Assembly (NCBI GenBank): GCA_964638895.1
Contig: CAZWYY010000066.1
Span: forward strand, 1-17,956
Length of the DNA: 17,956 nucleotides
Direction of reading: 5' to 3'
Source of the DNA: JAFGGG01 sp964638895
Lineage (GTDB): Bacteria > Spirochaetota > Spirochaetia > SZUA-6 > RPPD01
The notes beneath the pieces are model-generated. The model was not told the DNA's origin, ran no database searches, and saw only the letters and a list, made by a program, of their open reading frames with translations. Shown here in pieces: positions 1 through 7,181 of the stretch; positions within the stretch are counted from its first letter, which is position 1; each line of letters begins with the position of its first letter. The position numbers were made by a program, and so were the translations under genes.

Positions 1-58
1 TATCATTTCCTTTCGTCCTTATTCAATGACTTCATTCAAATCGACAGCCTGAATACGA
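1..58 (-). other. Left-edge segment: possible minus-strand gene start
   Basis: On the minus strand this stretch reads as a short open tail ending in a TAA (around 15-17), an AAGGA-type ribosome site, and an ATG at 6-4 heading off the left edge. Only two codons of that possible gene are in the window, so nothing can be said about its product. The tail before it is open for only about 17 codons and may be a remnant. A plus-strand TGA lies at 50-52, just upstream of the regulator fragment. Confidence 0.2.
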
Positions 59-373
59 TTGAGAAAAATAAAAGGTTATTCCCAAAGGGAACTGGCTCGT
101 AAAACAGGAATATCCTATAGAATGATAAACCACTATGAAAATATACCCGTATCTGTGCCTTTCAATAAAATCAAAATAATTGCTGATTGTTTAAATGTAA
201 AAGTATCCGCTTTCTTTAATGATAATGGTAGCAGCAGTGACATAGAAGAAATCTATATACGTTGGTTAAAAAAAATAAAAAGAATAAAAAATCTGGCGGA
301 ATCCGACAGGAAAGAAATAAACCGTCATATCAATACTATCTTAGAAAAAAATAATCTTAAGAAAAGTGGATAA
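59..373 (+). CDS. XRE-family helix-turn-helix regulator, probably N-terminally truncated
   Basis: A DNA-binding protein of the Cro/CI (XRE) type. Residues about 5-55 form the five-helix domain: the recognition region contains GYSQRELARKTGIS followed by YRMINHYE, and a later helix reads KIKIIADCLNVKVSAFF. The C-terminal half is lysine-rich and charged, without a recognised domain. The only usable start is TTG at 59, and no Shine-Dalgarno sequence precedes it. The frame opens only 6 bases earlier, at a TGA at 50-52. Family members normally have about 8-10 residues before the KxKGYSQ segment (IGERIRxLRK-like); here only IRLRK is readable, so the 5' end is probably lost or shifted. The gene is AT-rich. 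A weak hairpin with a T-run follows at 374-395. It may be a defective regulator; its target is unknown. Confidence 0.6.
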   Translation: MRKIKGYSQRELARKTGISYRMINHYENIPVSVPFNKIKIIADCLNVKVSAFFNDNGSSSDIEEIYIRWLKKIKRIKNLAESDRKEINRHINTILEKNNLKKSG

Positions 374-395
374 GGAGATTGTTAAGACAATTTTT
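374..395 (+). terminator. Weak hairpin with T-run after the regulator
   Basis: ATTGT (378-382) and ACAAT (387-391) pair around a TAAG loop. The stem extends outward through G-T pairs to 374/395 and ends in five T residues. It is AT-rich and weak, so it is only a possible terminator of the regulator gene. Confidence 0.25.
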
Positions 396-425
396 AAATT
401 CAAAAATAATGCTATTAATTTTTTA

Positions 426-454
426 TTGTTGAAAGTTATTATTTTTGCTATGTT
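426..454 (+). promoter_or_regulatory. Promoter of the toxin-antitoxin operon, close to the ATG
   Basis: A -35-like TTGTTG (426-431) is followed after 17 bases by TATGTT (449-454). The expected transcription start is about 7 bases further, at or next to the ATG at 461. There is no Shine-Dalgarno sequence before that ATG, so the message may be leaderless. Confidence 0.4.
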
Positions 455-460
455 TTACTT

Positions 461-661
461 ATGAAAACGATTGAAGAAATAAAATCAGCGGTAAAGCACC
501 TCCCTCAACCGGAATTCACACGCTTTAGAAAATGGTTCGATGAATACGAAGCGAAACAGTGGGACAAACAGCTCGAAAATGATATAAACTCCGGTAAACT
601 CAACAAAATCGCACGGAACGTGTTAAATGATTTTCATTCCGGTAACTGCTCCGAATTGTGA
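461..661 (+). CDS. Antitoxin of a RelE/ParE-type toxin-antitoxin pair
   Basis: A 66-residue, highly charged, mostly helical protein. Its opening (MKTIEEIKSAVKHLP followed by PEFTRFRKWFDEYEAKQWD) matches small antitoxin-like proteins that precede RelE/ParE-superfamily toxins. The C-terminal part (LENDINSGKLNKIARNVL) also resembles the region by which such antitoxins contact the toxin. No DNA-binding motif is obvious. The stop codon TGA (659-661) overlaps the toxin's GTG start (658-660), giving a GTGA overlap typical of coupled translation. This tight pairing is the main support for the call. The start is the first ATG after a plausible promoter. The pair is AT-rich, like the upstream regulator and unlike most later genes, which fits horizontal gain. 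Confidence 0.75.
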   Translation: MKTIEEIKSAVKHLPQPEFTRFRKWFDEYEAKQWDKQLENDINSGKLNKIARNVLNDFHSGNCSEL

Positions 662-915
662 AACATTACACCACCCCTGATTTCTGGAAACATTACAATA
701 AACTACCCTTAGCCTTAAGAAAAACTGCGGATAAGTATTTTAGCCTCCTAAAATCAGATCCACATCATACCTCCTTAAAGTTAAAAAAAATTGGTGATTT
801 TTGGTCCGTACGCATAACGTTAAAATATCGTGCTTTAGGGTTATCTTGCGATGACAACATCATCTGGTTTTGGATTGGCAATCATGACGAATACGAAAAG
901 CTTATTGGTCGTTGA
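658..915 (+). CDS. RelE/ParE-superfamily toxin
   Basis: An 85-residue basic protein. Members of this superfamily usually cleave mRNA on the ribosome or poison gyrase; which applies here cannot be told. Recognisable features are the N-terminal helices (FWKHYNKLPLALRKTADKYF), the strand region KLKKIGDFWSVRI, the segment KYRALGL, and the C-terminal IIWFWIGNHDEYEKLIG. The last is characteristic of a RelE/ParE subgroup in which a tryptophan-rich strand is followed by a histidine-containing H-x-E-Y-x-x-L tail. It starts at GTG 658, inside the antitoxin stop, with no ribosome site of its own, so translation should depend on the antitoxin. Length is normal for an intact toxin. No terminator follows; a short leader-like ORF (947-997) and the structured gene-free region come next. 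Confidence 0.8.
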   Translation: MKHYTTPDFWKHYNKLPLALRKTADKYFSLLKSDPHHTSLKLKKIGDFWSVRITLKYRALGLSCDDNIIWFWIGNHDEYEKLIGR

Positions 916-946
916 ATAAAGCATAGAATTATAGGAGAAAAATCCC

Positions 947-997
947 ATGAGTTTGAAAGGCTTTGTAACTAACATTTCAACTCCATCACGCGGGTAG
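947..997 (+). CDS. Very short ORF with a good ribosome site (16 codons), perhaps a truncated gene start
   Basis: AGGAG at 933-937 lies 9 bases before ATG 947, a better ribosome site than any other gene in the first kilobase has. The frame encodes MSLKGFVTNISTPSRG and stops at TAG 995-997. It may be the 5' stub of a gene cut by the structured region that begins here, or a chance ORF. No function can be assigned. Confidence 0.2.
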   Translation: MSLKGFVTNISTPSRG

Positions 998-1089
998 CTT
1001 CACTCCAGGGCTTAAGCCTTTCCCCGGTTCTACTGCATGGCCGGCAGCAACTTTTAAAAGCCAATCCTTACCTCAAGACCATCAGGTCA

Positions 1090-1121
1090 CGCTGCCCATA
1101 ATGGCGCCATTATGGGCTGCG
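1090..1121. repeat. Perfect 24-base palindrome extended to a 32-base near-palindrome
   Basis: GCCCATAATGGC (1094-1105) is followed directly by its exact reverse complement (1106-1117). Beyond one T-T mismatch (1093/1118) three further pairs form (1090-1092 with 1119-1121). It could extrude as a cruciform or fold into a very stable RNA hairpin with essentially no loop. Confidence 0.85.
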
Positions 1122-1293
1122 CGTCCCCTTAAGCCCCTGCGCTCGCCCTCCGCCGGGGCAAAAAAAGACAATCGAAAGTGCGTGAAATAAGTGCCGCTTT
1201 CTCAAAGCTCAGGCCTGCCATCCTGTCAGGCCTTCGCCTTAACGCAAGGCCATCCCTGGCCCGCTTGCCTTTAAAGCATTCTCCCGGCGTAGG

Positions 1294-1321
1294 GTTGACC
1301 GAATGCGGGCATTCGGCCAAC
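1294..1321. repeat. 28-base inverted repeat with 13-base arms
   Basis: GTTGACCGAATGC (1294-1306) and GCATTCGGCCAAC (1309-1321) pair, with one mismatch (A1298/C1317) and a two-base GG centre. Confidence 0.8.
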
Positions 1322-1360
1322 TACCCGCGTGGCGTCTCCCTCCAACAGGGCGCATCCCAT

Positions 1361-1412
1361 GACCGCGCCAACCGGCTGCTACTTCTTAAGAAAGCTTCAC
1401 TGTGGCGCGGTC
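1361..1412. repeat. Inverted repeat with a second palindrome in its loop
   Basis: GACCGCGCCA (1361-1370) pairs perfectly with TGGCGCGGTC (1403-1412). The loop contains the perfect palindrome TTCTTAAGAA (1383-1392), so a three-way folded structure is possible. Confidence 0.75.
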
Positions 1413-1479
1413 TGACCTTTCTTCCAAGCGGGCTTCACTTCGTCCCAAGCCGCACGCAGGGTCGCAAATCAACCACTTA

Positions 1480-1501
1480 ATTCTGGCGACGTCGCCGGAA
1501 T
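1480..1501. repeat. 22-base near-perfect palindrome
   Basis: The core GGCGACGTCGCC (1485-1496) is a perfect palindrome. It extends through one T-G position to ATTC (1480-1483) and GAAT (1498-1501). Confidence 0.75.
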
Positions 1502-1515
1502 CTCGTCTAAATTTA

Positions 1516-1596
1516 CAAACGCTCACGTACTTATTCCGGTAAAAAGAACTTTATGCCATTCCTTTTTGTATACCGTTCAAAATACATGAGCGTTTG
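1516..1596. repeat. 81-base foldback with 14-base arms
   Basis: CAAACGCTCACGTA (1516-1529) pairs with TACATGAGCGTTTG (1583-1596), with one mismatch. Inside, CGGTA and AAAAAG (about 1537-1547) can pair with CTTTTT and TACCG (about 1562-1575), lengthening the stem with an internal bulge. The result would be a single long hairpin, much larger than an ordinary terminator. Confidence 0.7.
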
Positions 1597-1668
1597 CATA
1601 CTCTTACAAAGCCCCCAATCGCCCTCTCGGGCTATATAGTCTACACACTATGCACGCGATTACATTAA

Positions 1669-1710
1669 AATTATTAAGCTGCGCCTACTTTGTTTTATTG
1701 CTTAATAATT
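1669..1710 (-). terminator. AT-rich hairpin downstream of the giant gene
   Basis: AATTATTAAGC (1669-1679) and GCTTAATAATT (1700-1710) are perfect 11-base complements around a 20-base loop. On the minus strand the hairpin lies about 25 bases past the stop of the giant gene and is followed by TTTAATG, so it could terminate that gene. It could equally be the end of the repeat-rich element. Confidence 0.35.
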
Positions 1711-1734
1711 CGCAATTTACAATTACAGGTTCTT

Positions 1735-4700
1735 CTATTGAACCATGCAACTGCTATAATATTTATCATATATTTCTCTGAAATAATTATCATCTCTATA
1801 AAAACAGTAAATAATAGAATTAAGATTATACGACTCAACCAATACATACAACCAACAAATACTGGTAAATGATGGATTATCAGGCTTTAGATTGAAATTT
1901 TGGCTATTATCATAACCCCATGTTTTTAAATACTCTTTTACAATTTTATCCTGGTTTTTAAAATTAAATAAATAAGCATCCTGTACTTTCTCTTCAACCA
2001 ACCCCTGGTTATTGCTTATGTAACTATACAGCCTTCTGTCATAGTCACTACCCGTCCCACTCGGCATATAATACCCTGTATCATAAAGTCCGAAGTCGTT
2101 TCGTATTTTACTCAATACATCAGACGTAGATGCGTTTATTTGCGCGCTATAATCCTTGGTCAAATCCCGTCCGGGATTAAGCAGCGCCTGCGCATAACTA
2201 ATCGCTTTCCCCTCCAAATAACTCTTGTGAAGCGCATCAAAAAGGTCCGAGTCGCATAACGCGCTATTGCCGAGAACATTTTCTATCCGCGCTCTGTCGT
2301 TATTGCTGAAATCAAAACTCAGGAAGTAATCGGTAATATCGAACTTCATGTTGGCGGCATTTTTATCATTCACATTCCAAACGAATCCACTATCATGGTT
2401 AAATCCCTGTTTCGCCATTTGATTTTCAATATCTTTAACTAAAAACTCGCCCAAACCGCCCGAGTGCGCTATAGTTTTATACTTATTTTCCCAATTGTCT
2501 CCGTAAAGAAGCATGGCCCCGAGTTTGTCGGTAATATAGCCTGTGTTTTCCAGCTTATTATATTGCGCTTTTAAAGCCTCAAGCTCTTTCCTTGTCTGTG
2601 CATTAGGCGCTCCCTTATACGCCGCTTCCAGTTGCTGGATTTTCTCCCAATCTTGTTGATTATGGGTGAACAGTAATATCTTTTCTTTGACACCGTTCTC
2701 ATTGTTGTACTCAAAATACACATTATTCTCAAAGTCGTACTGGATGGACATGTGCCCGTCTTCCATGCGGATCGTCCAGAAATCCTCACTGCTGTCGTAT
2801 ACGCTGGCTATATATTTCCTGTAGGTATCTTCTCCTTTTTGCTTGGCCATCCGGTCCAGGAATACCATCTGTTTGGTAGCCAATACACCTGTCCCGTAGT
2901 ATTGTTCAAGATTATCCGCCATTGCCAGGTGCGCGTCTACGGCTCGTCTTGTTTCTTCATCGTTATCGCTTTCAACTTTTCCGGATCGCTGCGCCTCATG
3001 CGAAATGGTGACCGCTCCGGATATCCAATCGATGATATTGCTGCTTCCGCTGCTGCGAAGAAATACGTCTCTTCCGCCGTCAACATTTTCTATGGTTTTC
3101 CCATAACCGTCTCCGCTTACGTTCTGCATCATGAAGAGTCTGTCCACGCCCGCCAACGAGTTCATTATCAGTTGTTTATCTTCCTGGCTGCCGAAATCAA
3201 GCGTTGCCCGCATGGCAGCGGCCTTCTCCCGAGCGTCAACCCCATAGCCTAAATAATTATTAGACTCTTTCACGATCTGCGCGTTTAGTTGGAGCGCCGC
3301 AATTCCCTTGAAGCTGTCAACAATATTACCCAGGCTGAGGTCTACCCCGCCCATGCCTATCTGCGAGCTTATGCCGCGCCTGGAATCGATATTCATCTGG
3401 AACAGTCCCACGGAACGCCAGCCGTCCGACGCCTGGCCGGTAAACATATTGGCCCTACCGCCCTTAAACCAATCCCACTGCATTGCCTTGGCTATGTCAC
3501 GGAAGTTCAAGAGGTTCACCGAGGTATGCCCAGAGATCCCAAACTCCACACCGGCGTTCACGATATTACCGATCGTACTGGTCAGAGTTTGAATGTTGGC
3601 TATCTTCGTGTCCTCGCCAAGCTTCCAGCCAGCCACATTCTCATAGCCTTTAAGCTGGTTGCCAACCTTTATCTCATTGCCCAGGAAGGCCATATCGAGC
3701 ATACCCTGGGTAAATGTACCCGCCATGCCTCCGGCATAACTCGCCAGGGCGCTTGTACCGATGAGTCCTTCCTTGTACCTGTTGGCGTTAAACCCGAACT
3801 TGCCGTCGCGGTACTCAAAGGCGTTGACCGCCCCCACGGTCAGGTTTTGTGTCACCATCTCCATACCGGTCAGCGCGGTCTTGGCGATGACCCCGCCCAC
3901 ACCTTTGCTGATGTCTATCCCGCCCTTGGCAAGACTGAACACGTCACCCACGGCCGCCCCTACCAACGATCCTACTCCTCCCTGGGCTATGGACACGGCA
4001 ATGCCTGCTATGTCACGTAACGAAGGCGCGCTGAAGCCCAAAAGTTTACCGCCGAAGAGTGGTTTGGCGAAAAACGGGGCGCCCGCTCGGGCCTCGCCGA
4101 TCTGGCGCTTGAACTCCTGGTCATAAAAGGCGGTCATCATGCGGCCAATCTCGCCTATACCCGGCGTCTCTATGTTTTTACTTATGCTCTTGTTAGGATC
4201 GGGTTTCTTGATCAGTTCGGGCGCGTCCCCCACCCACTTGGTAAACAACCCGTCAAGCTCCTTGGAATCATCCTCATCCATTCCCCCGGTATTCCCGGCC
4301 GCAAAGGCCAACACATTCCCCTGCACATCCACAGGCACGCCGCCCAGGTTTTTGGGTTCATCCGTGGCCTCTTCCTCGTCCTTGCCCTCCCCAAACACCT
4401 CTTTCATCTGCTTTGTCAAGTTCCGCATGCCAATAGCCACCAGGCAGTTAATGCCCTCCGCGCTCATGTTCATCACATTCTGCGGACGCAGGTCCACCCC
4501 TGTATCAAACTCCGGCGCATCATAATACTTGTACGCGACTATGCTCTGGGTCTTGTACTCATCTCCTCCCAACAGGGACGAGTCCACCACCACCTGCCGC
4601 TTGTACGCGCTCCCCTTCCTGGAGTAGCCCGCCCTGCCCAAGGTGTAGTCCATGTTCATAGCCACCCTCTCATTGGCCTCGTCTATCTGTTCCTCCATAT

Positions 4701-5901
4701 CGGCTATGGCCTCCTCCAGGCTGTTTAACGCCATCTGCGCCGTCACTTTGGCGGAATGTTCTTTCAGATCTTCCTTATCGCGTAGCTGAAACTGCGTTAT
4801 GCGGATGTCGTCCCCCACAGAGGCGATACTCTTGCCCGGCAGCATAGAGCCCACATCCGTGTTGATGTTCTCTATCTTGGTTAACTGGAACCTCCCAAAG
4901 TCTAACATGGCTTTGGTGCTTTGGCTAAGTATATCGTCCAAAAGCTGTGAGGCTTCGGGTTTTTCAACAGATACCTTGGTGATGCCGCTTACCAGGGCTT
5001 CCACCTCCCCGGCCTTCTCCGGGCTGCCCAGTGAGGCCAGGATGTTCTGCGAACCCACGTTCACTGCCTCTTGTTCGGCCCGGTCCACCCAGGCCTTCAT
5101 ATCATCCGCAAACTGCGTGTAGGCATCGTTCCACGCCGCTGCTTTGCTCTCATACTTCTCCTGAAACTCGGCCAGCCAGGCCTCCCGCGCCTCCTTCAGG
5201 TCCTCTTCCGCCTGGGCAAAGGCCTCATTCCCCCGCCTGTGCAGGGTGTTCATCATGTCGGCTATCTGCTGTTTCTGCCGCTCGAAGTCCTTGTACACCA
5301 GCTCGCTTTCATTTCCCTGCATCTTTATGTACTGCTCCAGACGCAGACCATACAGTTCCCTGATACTGTCTTTTTCCTCTCCAATCATCTCCTGCACCTG
5401 GGTAAAAATGGGGTTGTCGTATCTCATGCGGCCGATGTTTTTGTCTATGTAGCCTTTGTAGAATTCATAATAGCGTAAAAGCTCGTCTTTTTTCGAATAC
5501 GGGCAGTCCGCCAGGCAGGCTTTGGCCTTTTCTAGATAGTTTTGCAGCGCCGCCGCAAACTCATCGTCGCTTGCGGTTTTGACCGCATCAAGCGCCTGGT
5601 TGTAATTATTTTGCGCATCCGCGAGGTCGACGTCTCTGGCATGGTGCAGCGCTTCCTCGACTTCGTCTTCGGCCATGTTTTTTCTTTCAAGCGCCTTGTC
5701 GCGCATATTCGTAAGCAGCGTCAGTATGTTTCCCTCGTTGTTATTGTCGGCCACAATCAGCCCCAGATATTCGGCCAAGGGATTGGGATTCTTCCCGCCA
5801 GCCTCTCCCAGGTTGCCATTCTCTTCAGAATTGTCATTCTCTCCAAGGCTGTCATCCTCTACCGGCTTTATCAGGTTAAATCCCGTAATGTTGTCGTTCA
5901 A
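1735..5901 (-). CDS. Giant coiled-coil/glycine-rich spirochaete protein (TIGR04388-like), C-terminal 1388 codons of a broken gene
   Basis: Listed as a CDS because the frame is intact, but it is probably the 3' part of a gene that begins at 7427. Residues about 55-290 are charged and helical, consistent with coiled coil. Residues about 585-760 are glycine/alanine-rich and hydrophobic (for example SIAQGGVGSLVGAAVGDVFS and SYAGGMAGTFTQGMLD), the pattern I associate with the large Leptospira/Treponema TIGR04388 proteins. The rest is polar and tyrosine-rich, ending in KYYSSCMVQ. The role of that family is not established; a large envelope or secreted structural protein is a guess. The only start, TTG at 5901, has no ribosome site at proper distance. 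The frame is open a further 11 codons upstream, so it overlaps the 5916-7175 frame exactly as a one-base frameshift would leave it. The gene becomes AT-richer towards its 3' end. Confidence 0.7.
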   Translation of the reverse strand: MNDNITGFNLIKPVEDDSLGENDNSEENGNLGEAGGKNPNPLAEYLGLIVADNNNEGNILTLLTNMRDKALERKNMAEDEVEEALHHARDVDLADAQNNYNQALDAVKTASDDEFAAALQNYLEKAKACLADCPYSKKDELLRYYEFYKGYIDKNIGRMRYDNPIFTQVQEMIGEEKDSIRELYGLRLEQYIKMQGNESELVYKDFERQKQQIADMMNTLHRRGNEAFAQAEEDLKEAREAWLAEFQEKYESKAAAWNDAYTQFADDMKAWVDRAEQEAVNVGSQNILASLGSPEKAGEVEALVSGITKVSVEKPEASQLLDDILSQSTKAMLDFGRFQLTKIENINTDVGSMLPGKSIASVGDDIRITQFQLRDKEDLKEHSAKVTAQMALNSLEEAIADMEEQIDEANERVAMNMDYTLGRAGYSRKGSAYKRQVVVDSSLLGGDEYKTQSIVAYKYYDAPEFDTGVDLRPQNVMNMSAEGINCLVAIGMRNLTKQMKEVFGEGKDEEEATDEPKNLGGVPVDVQGNVLAFAAGNTGGMDEDDSKELDGLFTKWVGDAPELIKKPDPNKSISKNIETPGIGEIGRMMTAFYDQEFKRQIGEARAGAPFFAKPLFGGKLLGFSAPSLRDIAGIAVSIAQGGVGSLVGAAVGDVFSLAKGGIDISKGVGGVIAKTALTGMEMVTQNLTVGAVNAFEYRDGKFGFNANRYKEGLIGTSALASYAGGMAGTFTQGMLDMAFLGNEIKVGNQLKGYENVAGWKLGEDTKIANIQTLTSTIGNIVNAGVEFGISGHTSVNLLNFRDIAKAMQWDWFKGGRANMFTGQASDGWRSVGLFQMNIDSRRGISSQIGMGGVDLSLGNIVDSFKGIAALQLNAQIVKESNNYLGYGVDAREKAAAMRATLDFGSQEDKQLIMNSLAGVDRLFMMQNVSGDGYGKTIENVDGGRDVFLRSSGSSNIIDWISGAVTISHEAQRSGKVESDNDEETRRAVDAHLAMADNLEQYYGTGVLATKQMVFLDRMAKQKGEDTYRKYIASVYDSSEDFWTIRMEDGHMSIQYDFENNVYFEYNNENGVKEKILLFTHNQQDWEKIQQLEAAYKGAPNAQTRKELEALKAQYNKLENTGYITDKLGAMLLYGDNWENKYKTIAHSGGLGEFLVKDIENQMAKQGFNHDSGFVWNVNDKNAANMKFDITDYFLSFDFSNNDRARIENVLGNSALCDSDLFDALHKSYLEGKAISYAQALLNPGRDLTKDYSAQINASTSDVLSKIRNDFGLYDTGYYMPSGTGSDYDRRLYSYISNNQGLVEEKVQDAYLFNFKNQDKIVKEYLKTWGYDNSQNFNLKPDNPSFTSICWLYVLVESYNLNSIIYCFYRDDNYFREIYDKYYSSCMVQ

Positions 5902-5915
5902 CTCCAGGACCTGTC

Positions 5916-7175
5916 TCAGGAAAGACCGACATTATCCTCGGTCACCACCATGTCATCTTGCCCGAGTAACGTGTCAAGGATGGCTTGTTCCGAGTCCAGG
6001 ATGTCCATTTTTTCACCCATGTTTGTGAAATTACTCCAGTTGAACTCGGTATATTTAGGATACGTATACCACTTCCATATCAAAACTTGATGTTTTTTCT
6101 TGTATAGCTTTTCATTCAACGCGCCGGTTTTATTGAACGCCCCGATCTTCCCGGCAAACATGAAGAAATTGAACAGCTCCTTCTCTTCCGGGTTGGCGTT
6201 TATGGTTGCCAGCGCCTCAGGTCCGTCCATAATCATATCACGTAAATAGTAATAAGTGTCATCCGTATCAATATAATCATACGGCACCGCCAATTCTTTA
6301 AACCGGTCAAAATCCCTGTAGACCTTGGGATTTACATAATAGACATCCTGACAACCGCCGTATTGGCATTCTTGTTTGTACTGAATGGCGTTCCCACCCG
6401 TAAGCTCCTGGGCCATCAGGTACAGGTAGGCCTGCTGCAAGCGTGACCACCTGCCCGCCATATCGTCGGCCTCTTCGGGCGATGAATTATATATATTTCC
6501 GATCTGCCTGATCCACTCCTTAAAATCCTCCTTAAACCGGTTGGCCAGATAATCGTTTGCCTGTTCAGCGTTAAACCCTTGCCCGCCGCCTGAGTCATAC
6601 ATAATAACCCCAAGACCGCTCTGTTCTTCCTCAGGCAGCGAAAAATACGATAGCCATTCCTCCAGAGTGCGGCCGTCGATGTCACGCGTAAAATCATACT
6701 CGCCATTTTTTTCAGTAAAATAATTGATGACATCCGGGTCATCGCTGTATAAATCGCTGTCGAAAAACGACGTAACGGACAGCTTGGCGAAGTCCCTCTC
6801 CACGTCCTCCTTGCATTCCTCCACCACGTCCTTCTGCTCGTCCACGGCATCGCTCAACAGGCCCGCCGCCTCAGCCAGCCACAGGTAATCCGTGTAACGC
6901 TTCTCGTACTCGTTAAAGGCCGCATCAACCGTGCTGTTGGTCCGCGTGGCGTCCGGGCGTTCCGTGTTTCCGGCGAACAGGTCGCGCAACCCCTCGAACA
7001 GGCTGTTCGCCCGCTCAAGCTGGTTCTGCGCGTAGGTAAGCCGAGTGTCCGGGTCCACGATGTTCTCCTCGCCGCTGCCCGTGGTCAGATACAGACTCTC
7101 GGCGTACTCCTTGATTGCCTCCTCGGTCTCAAACCTCTTGCGCGCGGCCTGCATGGCCTCGTACGCCGTGTTCAC
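5916..7175 (-). CDS. Middle segment (419 codons) of the broken giant gene
   Basis: Charged, helical sequence without a catalytic motif: an N-terminal coiled-coil-like part (AYEAMQAARKRFETEEAIKE, later YAQNQLERANSLFEGL) and a tyrosine/aspartate-rich C-terminal half. It opens at GTG 7175, but in the same frame only two codons (GAG AAC) separate it from the TAG at 7184-7182 that ends the 81-codon frame upstream. At its other end it stops at TGA 5918-5916 just after EDNVGLS. The next frame (-1) continues as SFLRQVLELNDNITGF into the 1388-codon ORF. Both boundaries read naturally if one amber codon and one missing base are repaired, so I take this as the middle of a single ancestral protein. It might still be translated alone, but no good ribosome site precedes the GTG. 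Confidence 0.65.
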   Translation of the reverse strand: MNTAYEAMQAARKRFETEEAIKEYAESLYLTTGSGEENIVDPDTRLTYAQNQLERANSLFEGLRDLFAGNTERPDATRTNSTVDAAFNEYEKRYTDYLWLAEAAGLLSDAVDEQKDVVEECKEDVERDFAKLSVTSFFDSDLYSDDPDVINYFTEKNGEYDFTRDIDGRTLEEWLSYFSLPEEEQSGLGVIMYDSGGGQGFNAEQANDYLANRFKEDFKEWIRQIGNIYNSSPEEADDMAGRWSRLQQAYLYLMAQELTGGNAIQYKQECQYGGCQDVYYVNPKVYRDFDRFKELAVPYDYIDTDDTYYYLRDMIMDGPEALATINANPEEKELFNFFMFAGKIGAFNKTGALNEKLYKKKHQVLIWKWYTYPKYTEFNWSNFTNMGEKMDILDSEQAILDTLLGQDDMVVTEDNVGLS

Positions 7176-7181
7176 GTTCTC

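Larger units (their letters stand above)
975..1710. repeat. Gene-free stretch rich in inverted repeats (candidate structured or dispersed element)
   Basis: No credible gene is present: the longest frames (about 100 and 63 codons) have poor starts, unusual composition and overlap each other on both strands. The stretch instead holds at least six inverted repeats: 1090-1121, 1294-1321, 1361-1412, 1480-1501, 1516-1596 and 1669-1710. It also holds three copies of the 8-mer GCTTCACT (997-1004, 1394-1401, 1432-1439) and three CTTAAG sites. This density of foldbacks suggests a non-coding RNA, a nest of dispersed repeats, or the remains of a mobile element. It separates the AT-rich toxin-antitoxin block from the broken giant gene, where an insertion or rearrangement boundary would be expected. 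The identity of the element is unknown. Confidence 0.5.

Noticed and set aside
1178..1480. 100-codon plus-strand frame, with a 63-codon frame opposite
   Set aside because: GTG start without ribosome site, arginine/leucine-rich odd composition, overlapping open frames on both strands and several inverted repeats inside it. Best explained as non-coding repeat-like DNA.
975..1600. Integron attC sites next to the toxin-antitoxin cassette
   Set aside because: Toxin-antitoxin pairs are common integron cassettes and foldbacks are present, but I found no RYYYAAC and GTTRRRY boxes in the right order around any of them.
3289..4020. Long plus-strand frames opposite the giant gene
   Set aside because: They lie wholly antisense to a long coding frame with consistent amino-acid composition and have no recognisable domain. 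Antisense shadows.
5916..5934. Programmed -1 ribosomal frameshift in the giant gene
   Set aside because: No canonical X-XXY-YYZ slippery heptamer in the short overlap between the two frames. The nearby amber codon points to mutation.
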